The notes under the pieces were generated by a model. The model did not search any database. It saw nothing but the letters and a program-made list of their open reading frames with translations, and was not told the origin of the DNA. Of a stretch of DNA of 5,184 nt, positions 1 through 5,184 are shown one piece after another (within the stretch, counting starts at the first letter, position 1; every line of letters begins with the position of its first letter). The DNA is from Gallionellales bacterium CG03_land_8_20_14_0_80_55_15 (GTDB lineage Bacteria; Pseudomonadota; Gammaproteobacteria; Burkholderiales; Gallionellaceae): assembly GCA_002780675.1 (NCBI GenBank), contig PEUR01000113.1, positions 1 to 5,184 on the forward strand, given 5' to 3'. The translations under genes were made by a program, and so were the position numbers.

Positions 1-35
1 AATTCGTGCGCCGCAACAATAAATCTGGAATTGTT

Positions 36-1124
36 ATGAAAAACAAATGGTTATATCAACCCTGTAGTGCATTGAATGAAACTGCCCGCAACGCGGCGCT
101 GGCACGCCAGGGGCAACTCACCAAGCCGCCCGGCGCGCTGGGGAAACTGGAAACCCTCGCGGTGCAGCTTGCCGCCATGCAAGGCGCAGAAAAGCCGCAA
201 GTCGAGCGCGTGCAGATCAGCATTTTCGCCGCCGATCACGGCATCGCTGCCGAAGGCGTGTCGGCTTTTCCGCAAGCGGTGACGGGCGAGATGGTGAAGA
301 ATTTCGCGCGCGGCGGTGCGGCGATCTGCGTTTTAGCGCAACAGTTACAGGCCAAACTGGAAGTGGTCAATTTAGGGACGGTCAACGATCCGGGCGAGTG
401 GCCGAATGTGCGGCGAGAAATCATTGCGCCTGCGACGGCGAATTTTGCAGTTGCACCCGCCATGACGGAAAGCCAATTGAGGCTTGCCCTGCAAACCGGG
501 GCTGACAGTGTGTTGCGCGCCAAACAGGACGCGGTGCAGTTATTCATCGGCGGCGAAATGGGCATCGCCAACACCACCTCGGCTTCCACTATTGCCTGCG
601 CGCTGTTGCAACACACGCCCGAATTGCTGGCAGGTCCCGGCACGGGGCTGGACGGCGCGGGTGTGGCGCACAAGATTGAGGTCATCGGGCGCGCGCTGGC
701 ACTGCACGGATTATCCGGCGACCCGCCGCTGGAAGTGTTGCGTTGCCTCGGCGGCTTCGAGATTGCCGCGCTCGTCGGCGCTTATCTTGCCGCCGCGCAA
801 ACCGGTATCCCCGTGTTGGTGGACGGCTTCATCAGCAGCGTCGCCGCCTTGCTTGCCGTGCGCCTCAACCCTGGCGCGCGCGCCTGGCTGCTGTTCGCGC
901 ACACCTCCGCCGAACCCGGACACCAGCGCGTGCTGGCGGCGCTGGACGCGCAACCCTTGTTGCAACTGGGGCTGCGGCTGGGCGAAGGCAGCGGTGCGGC
1001 GGTCGCCGTGCCGTTGTTGCGCCTGGCTTGCGCCCTGCATAACGGCATGGCGACCTTTGCCGAAGCGGCCGTATCGGAGAAAATCCAGACAGATGCCAAT
1101 CCATCCAGTTTGGTCGTTTTATAA
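36..1124 (+). CDS. cobT: Nicotinate-nucleotide--dimethylbenzimidazole phosphoribosyltransferase (CobT)
   Basis: CobT transfers the phosphoribosyl group of nicotinate mononucleotide to a lower-ligand base such as 5,6-dimethylbenzimidazole, giving the alpha-ribotide used in cytoplasmic nucleotide-loop assembly of cobalamin. The 362-residue product matches the family along its length: N-terminal [10 protein letters not shown] (30-39), [20 protein letters not shown] (65-84), [13 protein letters not shown] (172-184), [10 protein letters not shown] (200-209), LVDGFISS (261-268), [10 protein letters not shown] (287-296) and [10 protein letters not shown] (313-322). With the ATG at 36, the two glutamates fall at E174 and E317, the same numbers as the catalytic pair known in Salmonella CobT, which favours this start. 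A GGAA at 27-30 lies 5 nt upstream as a modest ribosome binding site. A GTG at 6 would add ten unconserved residues. No other cobalamin gene is visible; the upstream neighbour is outside the window. Function is secure, the exact base substrate is not. Confidence 0.96.
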   Translation: MKNKWLYQPCSALNETARNAALARQGQLTKPPGALGKLETLAVQLAAMQGAEKPQVERVQISIFAADHGIAAEGVSAFPQAVTGEMVKNFARGGAAICVLAQQLQAKLEVVNLGTVNDPGEWPNVRREIIAPATANFAVAPAMTESQLRLALQTGADSVLRAKQDAVQLFIGGEMGIANTTSASTIACALLQHTPELLAGPGTGLDGAGVAHKIEVIGRALALHGLSGDPPLEVLRCLGGFEIAALVGAYLAAAQTGIPVLVDGFISSVAALLAVRLNPGARAWLLFAHTSAEPGHQRVLAALDAQPLLQLGLRLGEGSGAAVAVPLLRLACALHNGMATFAEAAVSEKIQTDANPSSLVVL

Positions 1125-1163
1125 AAATAAAAATTCTTTTATCCCAGCAAACTGGCGTTCATC

Positions 1164-1289
1164 ATGCCTCGCCGTGCTCACATCGCATTGCCGAATGTTT
1201 CCGTTCACGTTATCCAGCGCGGCAATAACCGTCACCCCTGTTTTTTTGCCGATGAGGACTCCAGGGGGGCGGGTTGGCGGCAGCGCTAA
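1164..1289 (+). pseudogene. N-terminal remnant of a REP-associated tyrosine transposase (RAYT, IS200/IS605-like)
   Basis: The ATG at 1164 opens a 41-codon frame beginning MPRRAHIALPNVSVHVIQRG, followed by NNRHPCFFADED. This is the characteristic start of RAYT proteins (TnpA_REP, Y1 transposase superfamily), single-strand-specific HUH/tyrosine nucleases linked to REP palindromes. Resemblance stops after residue 32 (near 1259) at a G-rich stretch (1263-1274), and the frame ends at TAA 1287. Intact RAYTs are several times longer; the HUH metal-binding motif and catalytic tyrosine are missing, and I found no continuation in the other two forward frames downstream. No convincing Shine-Dalgarno sequence precedes the ATG. 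I infer a deleted, inactive relic 39 bp after cobT. The family call rests on recalled consensus over about 30 residues. Confidence 0.72.
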
Positions 1290-1290
1290 T

Positions 1291-1413
1291 CGGCCATGCG
1301 GAACCGACAATCTGCCGGATGAGCTGGTGGACGATGCAGAAAAGCTGTCCAAGGCCATCAACGGCTTGCGTGAAGACATGCTGAACGATGCGTTGGAAGC
1401 GGCGCAGGAGTAG
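1291..1413 (+). pseudogene. Orphan acidic C-terminal-like reading-frame fragment, unknown family
   Basis: In a frame different from the RAYT relic, codons up to TAG 1411 encode an acidic helical-looking stretch with LPDELVDDAEKLSKAING and then LREDMLNDALEAAQE. The regular charged/hydrophobic spacing and GC-rich third positions look like genuine coding sequence rather than a random frame. There is no ATG at its front: the frame stays open upstream only as the out-of-frame shadow of cobT. A GTG at 1327 could start a 28-residue peptide, but no ribosome binding site supports it. The simplest reading is the 3' end of a gene whose front was lost in the same deletion that truncated the RAYT. I do not recognise the family. 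A hairpin starts 7 nt after the stop, as expected for a gene end. Confidence 0.3.
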
Positions 1414-1420
1414 CTCATAT

Positions 1421-1447
1421 CGGGCTTGGCTGGAGGAGCCAAGCCCG
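1421..1447. terminator. Strong 11-bp perfect hairpin, probable shared terminator between convergent genes
   Basis: The arms CGGGCTTGGCT (1421-1431) and AGCCAAGCCCG (1437-1447) are perfectly complementary around a 5-nt loop GGAGG. It sits between a plus-strand stop (1413) and a minus-strand stop (1454), where a bidirectional terminator would be expected. Neither side has a proper T tract (plus strand has only GGTTTAC at 1451-1457), so intrinsic termination would be weak. It could equally protect 3' ends or be a REP-like palindrome. Confidence 0.45.
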
Positions 1448-1453
1448 GCTGGT

Positions 1454-1549
1454 TTACTTGCCCGTCATTTTGATGGTGATGGTGGCGATGATGATGCCAA
1501 TCACGGCGGCGATGCCAATGACGGTAATAATCGTACTCAAAAAGCCCAT
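1454..1549 (-). CDS. 31-residue single-span hydrophobic membrane peptide, unknown function
   Basis: On the minus strand an ATG at 1549-1547 begins a 31-codon ORF ending at TAA (1456-1454). It starts MGFLSTIITVIGIAAVIG and ends with KMTGK. Residues 3-26 form one uninterrupted hydrophobic segment with ten isoleucines and small residues at G12, A15, G18 and A22; the only charges are K27 and K31, so by the positive-inside rule the C-terminus probably faces the cytoplasm. AGGAG at 1560-1556 lies 6 nt before the ATG, one of the best ribosome binding sites in the window. It lies 127 bp downstream of the ParA-like gene on the same strand, with the 1421-1447 hairpin just after its stop. Size and composition recall regulatory membrane microproteins or type I toxin peptides, but I recognise no family. 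No antisense antitoxin RNA is evident. Coding status is likely, function unknown. Confidence 0.62.
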   Translation of the reverse strand: MGFLSTIITVIGIAAVIGIIIATITIKMTGK

Positions 1550-1676
1550 TTTTCTCTCCTCGTGGTTGATTGGTGTAGGGGGCAGAACCCGCCCCAGTGA
1601 AAATTTACCACAACTGGGATTTCAGGAAAATAGGCGAAATCGGCATAACAAACCAAATTATTCAACTATTTCGCTG
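1550..1676. other. Spacer between the ParA-like gene and the small membrane peptide
   Basis: This AT-richer 127-bp spacer carries no ORF of note. Weak inverted repeats are visible: GCGAAAT (1634-1640) with ATTTCGC (1668-1674) around a 27-nt gap; CCCAGT with ACTGGG near 1594-1619 around a 14-nt gap; and GGGGC with GCCCC near 1579-1595. None has a T tract, so none is a clear terminator for the ParA-like gene. The spacer is large enough to hold a separate promoter and leader for the peptide. Confidence 0.4.
1627..1656 (-). promoter_or_regulatory. Weak sigma70-like promoter candidate for the small peptide
   Basis: Read on the minus strand, TTGGTT (1656-1651) and TATTTT (1632-1627) are separated by 18 nt, resembling -35 and -10 hexamers. 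Initiation would fall near 1620, giving a leader of about 70 nt before the peptide ATG that includes the small inverted repeats of this spacer. The match is modest and chance occurrence in AT-rich sequence is easy. Confidence 0.2.
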
Positions 1677-2300
1677 CTATTCGGTCGGTTTTTCGCGCAG
1701 CCACTCAAGCAGATAAGCCCATTGTTCGAGCTCGCGCACTGCCAGCGAGGGCGGCAGGTCGAACAACGATTTTCCTTCAAACGCCGCATTCACATACGCC
1801 TGGGTTTCGCGCAGGTAAGCGAGGATAGGTAAGTCCAGCTCCTCCAGAAACTGCTCCAGTGTGGCGGCGGCGCGCGTACGCGAGTTCATGCGCATCCCGA
1901 CCACGCCTATCCGACATTTTTCCTTGCGGATTTCCTTTTCTTCCGCCAACAGCCGCAAAAAATCGCGGCTGGCACGCATGTCAAACAGCGAGGGTGAAAT
2001 CGGCACGATAATTTGTTTGGCCAGTTTGATCGCGTAGGCAAGGTTTTTGCCGTGTAGTCCGGCGGGCGAGTCTATGACCAGCGTGTCGGTGAGTCGGCCT
2101 TCGCCTTTTTTAGCATCCAGCGTGACGATCTCGGGCAAATCAACGGGGCGCGTGGCAATCCATAAAGTCGCGGATTTTTGTCTGTCCAGATCAAGCATTG
2201 CGACGCGCTGCCCCTGGTTGGCCAGATAGCCCGCGATGTTGACCGACAGCGTGGTCTTGCCGCTGCCGCCCTTGGGGTTGGCTATCAGTATGGTTTTCAT
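1677..2300 (-). CDS. Orphan ParA/MinD-family (deviant Walker A) ATPase
   Basis: The 207-residue protein belongs to the ParA/MinD SIMIBI ATPases, which dimerise with ATP on DNA or membranes to position cargo such as plasmids, chromosomes or protein complexes. The deviant Walker A motif is intact: KGGSGKTT at 10-17, with signature lysine K10 and catalytic K15. The second switch region reads [11 protein letters not shown] (37-47), in place of the commoner DxDPQGS form. Walker B ends in VIDSPAG (75-81) with D77. The length fits a compact ParA without an N-terminal DNA-binding helix-turn-helix domain. There is no ParB-like gene in the window, so calling it a chromosome-segregation protein would be unsafe. 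The start ATG at 2300 is preceded by GGATAGG nine nt upstream. It follows the HerA-like gene by 23 bp on the same strand, implying cotranscription. The family is certain; the cargo is unknown. Confidence 0.9.
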   Translation of the reverse strand: MKTILIANPKGGSGKTTLSVNIAGYLANQGQRVAMLDLDRQKSATLWIATRPVDLPEIVTLDAKKGEGRLTDTLVIDSPAGLHGKNLAYAIKLAKQIIVPISPSLFDMRASRDFLRLLAEEKEIRKEKCRIGVVGMRMNSRTRAAATLEQFLEELDLPILAYLRETQAYVNAAFEGKSLFDLPPSLAVRELEQWAYLLEWLREKPTE

Positions 2301-2323
2301 TTTTATTTGCCTATCCGGTGAAC

Positions 2324-3847
2324 CTACCTGCGGCGACCTCCCAGCAGAGAACCCAATACGCCGCGTATGATTTCGCGCCCGACCGCCGAACCTATCGAGC
2401 GCATGGCGCTTTTGGCAAACGCTTCACCCATGCCTTGACGGTTGCTGGCGCGGCTGCTGCCGCTTGAGCCGCTACCAAACAGGCCGCCCAGCATATCACC
2501 GAACCCGCCGCTGGAGGGTGCTGCGGCTTGCGTTGTTGCGGCGGCTGCCGCAGGCGTTGCTGCGTCCGCCTGGGTGCGACCTTTGAGAATTTCATAGGCC
2601 GATTCGCGGTCTATGGCTTTTTCATAATGTCCAGCCAGCAGCGAACTGGCGATGACGGCCTGGCGTTCTGCCGCTGTAATCGGGCCAATCTGTCCTTCGG
2701 GTGGCACGATCAGCGCGCGTTCGACGATGCCGGGCGTGCCTTTTTCGTCCAGGCAGGATACCAGTGCCTCGCCTACGCCGAGTTCGGTGATGGCGGCGAT
2801 TTCGTCCAGATTGGCATTGTCGCGCAGGGTTTCGGCGGCTGCCTTGACCGCCTTCTGGTCGCGCGGACTGAAGGCGCGCAGCGCGTGTTGCACGCGGTTG
2901 CCGAGCTGCCCCAGCACTTTGTCAGGCACATCGGCGGGATTTTGTGTGACGAAATACACGCCCACGCCCTTGGAGCGGATCAGCCGCACCACCAGTTCTA
3001 TTTTGTCCAGCAAGGCGGCGGGCGCATCGTTGAACAGCAGGTGAGCCTCGTCAAAGAAGAATACCAGGCGGGGTTTTTCGAGGTCGCCCGCTTCCGGCAG
3101 GTTTTCAAACAGCTCGGACAACAGCCACAGCAGCAGGGTCGAATAGACCTTGGGCGAGGTCATCAACTGGTCGGCGGCGAGGATGTTGATCATGCCGAGG
3201 CCGTTGCTGTCGGTCTGCATCAAGTCCTCGATGTTGAGCATCGGTTCGCCGAACAGCTTATCGCCGCCCTGGGTCTCGATTTGCAGCAGTCCGCGCTGGA
3301 TCGCGCCAATGCTGGCGGTGGAGAGGTTGCCGTATTCGGTGGTGAAATCGGCGGCGTTGTCGCCCACGCTCTGCACCATGATGCGCAGGTCTTTCAAATC
3401 CAGCAGCAGCAGACCGTTATCGTCGGCAATCTTGAATACCAGCGCCAGCACGCCTTGCTGCACCTCGTTGAGGTTTAACATGCGGCCTATCAGCAGCGGC
3501 CCCATGTCGGAAAGGGTGGTGCGCAACGGATGTCCCATTTTGCCGAATACATCCCAGAACGTCACCGGATAAGCGCGATGGGCAAAGTCATCCAGTTGGA
3601 GTTGTTCGACGCGCGCCGTCACTTTGGCATTGCCTTCACCCGTCTTGCTTACGCCCGATAAATCGCCCTTGATGTCGGAAAGGAAGACCGGTACACCGAG
3701 GCGGCTGAACGATTCCGCCAGCGTTTGCAGGGTGACCGTCTTGCCCGTGCCGGTTGCGCCGGTGATTAGCCCGTGGCGGTTGGCCATCTGCGGCAATAGG
3801 AAAATGTCTTGCTGGTCATTTCTTGCGATCAGTATTGGGGCGCTCAT
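2324..3847 (-). CDS. DUF853 / YjgR-type HerA-like P-loop ATPase
   Basis: The 507-residue product resembles E. coli YjgR (about 500 aa), a DUF853 member of the HerA/FtsK superfamily; the family's role is not established, though HerA relatives are hexameric DNA translocases. Visible motifs: N-terminal family start with ANRHGLITG (22-30), Walker A GATGTGKT (30-37, K36), SDIKGDLSG (57-65), Walker [10 protein letters not shown] (261-269, D266 E267), a [10 protein letters not shown] segment (300-309) with sensor-like Q302, and R318/R324 in [10 protein letters not shown] as possible arginine fingers. An Ala/Thr-rich linker (429-443) leads to a Gly/Ser-rich stretch (447-466) and a basic C-terminus ending in GGRRR. 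I chose the ATG at 3847 because homology begins there; the frame stays open to 3940 but would run into yebC. No good Shine-Dalgarno precedes this ATG. It is divergent from yebC and upstream of the ParA-like gene. No NurA nuclease partner is present. Confidence 0.92.
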   Translation of the reverse strand: MSAPILIARNDQQDIFLLPQMANRHGLITGATGTGKTVTLQTLAESFSRLGVPVFLSDIKGDLSGVSKTGEGNAKVTARVEQLQLDDFAHRAYPVTFWDVFGKMGHPLRTTLSDMGPLLIGRMLNLNEVQQGVLALVFKIADDNGLLLLDLKDLRIMVQSVGDNAADFTTEYGNLSTASIGAIQRGLLQIETQGGDKLFGEPMLNIEDLMQTDSNGLGMINILAADQLMTSPKVYSTLLLWLLSELFENLPEAGDLEKPRLVFFFDEAHLLFNDAPAALLDKIELVVRLIRSKGVGVYFVTQNPADVPDKVLGQLGNRVQHALRAFSPRDQKAVKAAAETLRDNANLDEIAAITELGVGEALVSCLDEKGTPGIVERALIVPPEGQIGPITAAERQAVIASSLLAGHYEKAIDRESAYEILKGRTQADAATPAAAAATTQAAAPSSGGFGDMLGGLFGSGSSGSSRASNRQGMGEAFAKSAMRSIGSAVGREIIRGVLGSLLGGRRR

Positions 3848-3878
3848 GGGTGGCTCGTGTTGGGTTGCAGGGGCGGAA

Positions 3879-3887
3879 ATGATACCA
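3879..3887 (-). promoter_or_regulatory. Extended -10 promoter element for the HerA-like gene
   Basis: On the minus strand TGGTATCAT (3887-3879) fits an extended -10 (TGn followed by TATCAT, five of six matches to TATAAT). Transcription would start near 3872, giving a leader of roughly 25 nt to the ATG at 3847. No good -35 hexamer is visible 17-18 nt upstream, which is tolerated for extended -10 promoters. The 68-bp divergent spacer must also hold the yebC promoter, for which I see no convincing hexamer pair. Confidence 0.38.
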
Positions 3888-3915
3888 TCACACGATAAAT
3901 TTTTTGGAGAACAAC

Positions 3916-4641
3916 ATGGCAGGTCATAGCAAGTGGGCAAACATCCAGCATCGCAAGGGCAGACAGGATGCCAAGCGCGGCAAAATCTTTACCCGGCTGA
4001 TCAAGGAAATTACTGTCGCCTCACGCATGGGCGGGGGCGACGCGAGCATCAATCCGCGTTTGCGTCTGGCAGTGGAAAAGGCACGCGAAAACAATATGCC
4101 GAAAGATACCGTGGAAAATGCCATCAAGCGCGGTAGCGGTCAGCTGGACGGGGTCGAGTATCTGGAGTTGCGCTACGAAGGCTACGGCATCAACGGCGCG
4201 GCGGTGATGGTGGACTGCATGACTGACAACAAGACGCGCACCGTCGCGGATGTGCGCCATGCTTTCAGCAAATTTGGCGGTAACCTCGGCACGGACGGAT
4301 CGGTCGCCTTCCTGTTCACGCACTGCGGACAGATGATTTTCGCGCCCGGCACGGACGAAAACGGCTTGATGGAAGTGGCGCTGGATGCGGGTGCGGAAGA
4401 CATCAACACCAATGACGACGGCAGCATCGAAGTCATCACCGCGCCGAACGATTTCGTGAACGTCAAACAGGCGCTGGAAGCGGCTGGTTTCAAACCGGAA
4501 TTTGCCGAAGTCATCATGAAGCCTGGTATTGAAGTCGAGTTTACCGGTGACGATGCGTTGAAAATGCAGAAACTGCTGGATGCGCTGGAAGACCTGGACG
4601 ATGTGCAGGAAGTCTATACCACGGCGGTCATTGAGGAATAG
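3916..4641 (+). CDS. yebC: YebC/TACO1-family translation-associated regulatory protein
   Basis: This 241-residue protein is a full-length YebC/PmpR/TACO1 member (E. coli YebC is about 246 aa). It starts with the hallmark [20 protein letters not shown] (1-20), followed by the [11 protein letters not shown] helix, [20 protein letters not shown], the [23 protein letters not shown] core and the acidic C-terminal domain ending [20 protein letters not shown]. The family was first described as DNA-binding transcriptional regulators; later work on bacterial and mitochondrial members supports ribosome-associated action, including relief of stalling at proline-rich sequences. Which role applies here cannot be told from sequence. 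GGAGA at 3906-3910 lies 5 nt before the ATG at 3916 and fixes the start; an upstream TTG at 3904 is unlikely. yebC directly upstream of ruvC is a common proteobacterial arrangement. Confidence 0.97.
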   Translation: MAGHSKWANIQHRKGRQDAKRGKIFTRLIKEITVASRMGGGDASINPRLRLAVEKARENNMPKDTVENAIKRGSGQLDGVEYLELRYEGYGINGAAVMVDCMTDNKTRTVADVRHAFSKFGGNLGTDGSVAFLFTHCGQMIFAPGTDENGLMEVALDAGAEDINTNDDGSIEVITAPNDFVNVKQALEAAGFKPEFAEVIMKPGIEVEFTGDDALKMQKLLDALEDLDDVQEVYTTAVIEE

Positions 4642-4644
4642 CAC

Positions 4645-4743
4645 GTGAAAGGTGAAAAGTGAAATGTGAAATGCAAACCCTCCCGGCAGGGAGGGTGGCG
4701 CGTCGCGCCGGGTGGGCATCACGTTTCACGTTTCACCTTTCAC
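4645..4743. repeat. ~99-nt imperfect palindrome with inverted tandem GTGAAAN 7-mers
   Basis: The left arm (4645-4673) is four tandem 7-mers, GTGAAAG, GTGAAAA, GTGAAAT, GTGAAAT. The right arm (4717-4743), read in reverse complement, is GTGAAAG, GTGAAAC, GTGAAAC, then GTGATG. The outer 13 bp pair perfectly; inner parts pair with two substitutions and a 2-nt length difference. The pairing continues inward: CCCTCCCGGC (4678-4687) is complementary to GCCGGGTGGG (4707-4716) except for one T/T mismatch. The element fills the yebC-ruvC spacer almost exactly, starting 3 nt after the yebC stop and ending just before the ruvC ribosome binding site. It looks like an inserted non-autonomous or REP/MITE-like intergenic repeat. 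In a yebC-ruvC transcript it would form a long stem. Confidence 0.85.
4677..4709. repeat. GC-rich core with local hairpins competing with the long fold
   Basis: Within the palindrome, ACCCTCCC (4677-4684) and GGGAGGGT (4689-4696) form a perfect 8-bp hairpin with loop GGCA, followed at once by the 13-nt palindrome GGCGCG-T-CGCGCC (4697-4709). These local hairpins use the same CCCTCCC bases that the full-length stem needs for pairing with 4707-4716, so two mutually exclusive structures are possible. No T tract follows, so neither is a standard intrinsic terminator. Confidence 0.7.
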
Positions 4744-4756
4744 AGAGGGGAATGCT

Positions 4757-5184
4757 GTGAGTATTCCTGTGCCGATTCGCATTCTAGGCATAGACCCTGG
4801 CCTGCGCATTACCGGCTTCGGCGTGCTGGATAAGGTCGGGCAGCAGTTGCATTACGTCGCCAGCGGCTGCATCAAGACCCCTGCGGGCGACTTGCCCGAA
4901 CGCTTGAAAGCCATTCTCAATTCTCTGGGTGAGGTCATTGCCCTGCATCGGCCAAATCAGGCGGCAGTCGAAAAAGTCTTCGTCAACGTCAACCCGCAAT
5001 CCACCTTGCTGTTGGGGCAGGCGCGTGGCGCGGCCATTTGCGCGGCGGTGCTGGCGGATTTGCCGGTGGGCGAATACACCGCCTTGCAAATCAAACAGGC
5101 GGTCGTCGGCAATGGCCACGCCGACAAGGAGCAGGTGCAACAGATGGTGCAACGGCTGTTGAGATTGTCCGGTACGCCCAGCCC
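4757..5184 (+). CDS. ruvC: Crossover junction endodeoxyribonuclease RuvC (3' truncated by window end)
   Basis: RuvC is the dimeric, metal-dependent resolvase that nicks Holliday junctions in concert with the RuvAB branch-migration motor. The visible 142 residues, about four fifths of a usual ~173-aa RuvC, contain [17 protein letters not shown] (8-24) with first catalytic aspartate D13, the [20 protein letters not shown] block (71-90) with catalytic E72, and [20 protein letters not shown] (107-126). The sequence ends inside ..SGTPS, just before the expected DAADALA segment carrying the last two catalytic aspartates. The GTG start at 4757 is supported by GAGGGG at 4745-4750, 6 nt upstream; an ATG at 4752 hits a stop after two codons. 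It probably belongs to a ruvCAB run continuing past the window, co-oriented with yebC. Confidence 0.97.
   Translation, partial: MSIPVPIRILGIDPGLRITGFGVLDKVGQQLHYVASGCIKTPAGDLPERLKAILNSLGEVIALHRPNQAAVEKVFVNVNPQSTLLLGQARGAAICAAVLADLPVGEYTALQIKQAVVGNGHADKEQVQQMVQRLLRLSGTPS

Noticed and set aside
6..35. GTG start at 6 for cobT
   Set aside because: The added residues are unconserved, and the ATG at 36 has a GGAA upstream and puts the catalytic glutamates at the same numbers (174 and 317) as in the Salmonella enzyme.
484..1413. 309-codon plus-strand open frame overlapping cobT and running through the transposase relic
   Set aside because: Over 484-1124 it is an out-of-frame shadow of cobT, rich in Pro/Cys/Arg/Trp with no family resemblance. 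Only its last ~40 codons look coding, and these are reported separately.
1458..1832. 124-codon plus-strand open frame
   Set aside because: It is antisense to the small membrane peptide and to the 3' end of the ParA-like gene; the Met-rich start merely reflects the Ile codons on the opposite strand.
2528..3478. 316-codon plus-strand open frame antisense to the HerA-like gene
   Set aside because: Its His/Gln/Val-rich composition is typical of an antisense shadow of a GC-rich gene; the minus strand encodes an intact DUF853 protein with Walker A and B motifs.
1454..3847. HerA-NurA type antiphage or plasmid-partition system
   Set aside because: There is no NurA or other nuclease, no ParB or centromere-like repeat, and the HerA-like protein is the widespread DUF853/YjgR type, so a defence or partition label is not supported.
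3848..3940. Upstream extension of the HerA-like gene to 3940
   Set aside because: It would overlap the divergent yebC start and add 31 residues with no family resemblance; similarity begins at the ATG at 3847.
4021..4722. 233-codon minus-strand open frame antisense to yebC
   Set aside because: It is a shadow of the fully conserved yebC; its N-terminus is encoded by the palindromic repeat and no ribosome binding site supports it.
4645..4743. GTGAAAN repeats as a CRISPR array or as a standard rho-independent terminator
   Set aside because: The unit is 7 nt with no spacers and is arranged as inverted arms, which excludes CRISPR; no T tract follows any stem, which argues against a standard intrinsic terminator.

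Overview
The window holds five clear protein-coding genes, one small ORF that is probably real, a decayed mobile-gene remnant and a large palindromic repeat. Base composition (GC-rich, with AT-rich spacers), the yebC-ruvC order and the close match of every protein to proteobacterial families point to a proteobacterium. The style of the ParA-like ATPase and of the REP-type transposase remnant suggests a betaproteobacterium, perhaps a Gallionella/Sideroxydans-like member of Nitrosomonadales. That placement is inference from recalled family resemblance; no search was run.

Layout. 36-1124 (+): cobT, the enzyme that activates the lower ligand of cobalamin, with both expected catalytic glutamates. 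1125-1453: a spacer with the first ~32 codons of a REP-associated tyrosine transposase (RAYT) cut off by unrelated sequence, an orphan acidic C-terminal-like reading frame ending at 1413, and a strong 11-bp hairpin at 1421-1447. 1454-1549 (-): a 31-residue, isoleucine-rich, single-membrane-span peptide with a near-ideal ribosome binding site. 1677-2300 (-): an orphan ParA/MinD-type ATPase. 2324-3847 (-): a DUF853/YjgR HerA-like ATPase. 3916-4641 (+): yebC, divergent from the HerA-like gene. 4645-4743: an imperfect ~99-nt palindrome made of inverted arrays of a 7-nt unit (GTGAAAN) around a GC-rich core. 4757-5184 (+): ruvC, cut by the window end before its last two catalytic aspartates.

How the genes relate. 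On the minus strand the HerA-like ATPase and the ParA-like ATPase are 23 bp apart and probably form an operon; the small membrane peptide lies 127 bp further downstream in the same direction and may be a third member or an independent gene. On the plus strand yebC (translation-associated factor) and ruvC (Holliday junction resolvase) follow the usual proteobacterial order, but their spacer is almost entirely the palindromic element. CobT stands alone in the visible part, with no other cobalamin gene in the window.

The items most worth a second look are the yebC-ruvC palindrome, the unannotated 31-aa membrane peptide, and the HerA-like/ParA-like pair. I see no CRISPR array, tRNA, rRNA, prophage or convincing new defence system.
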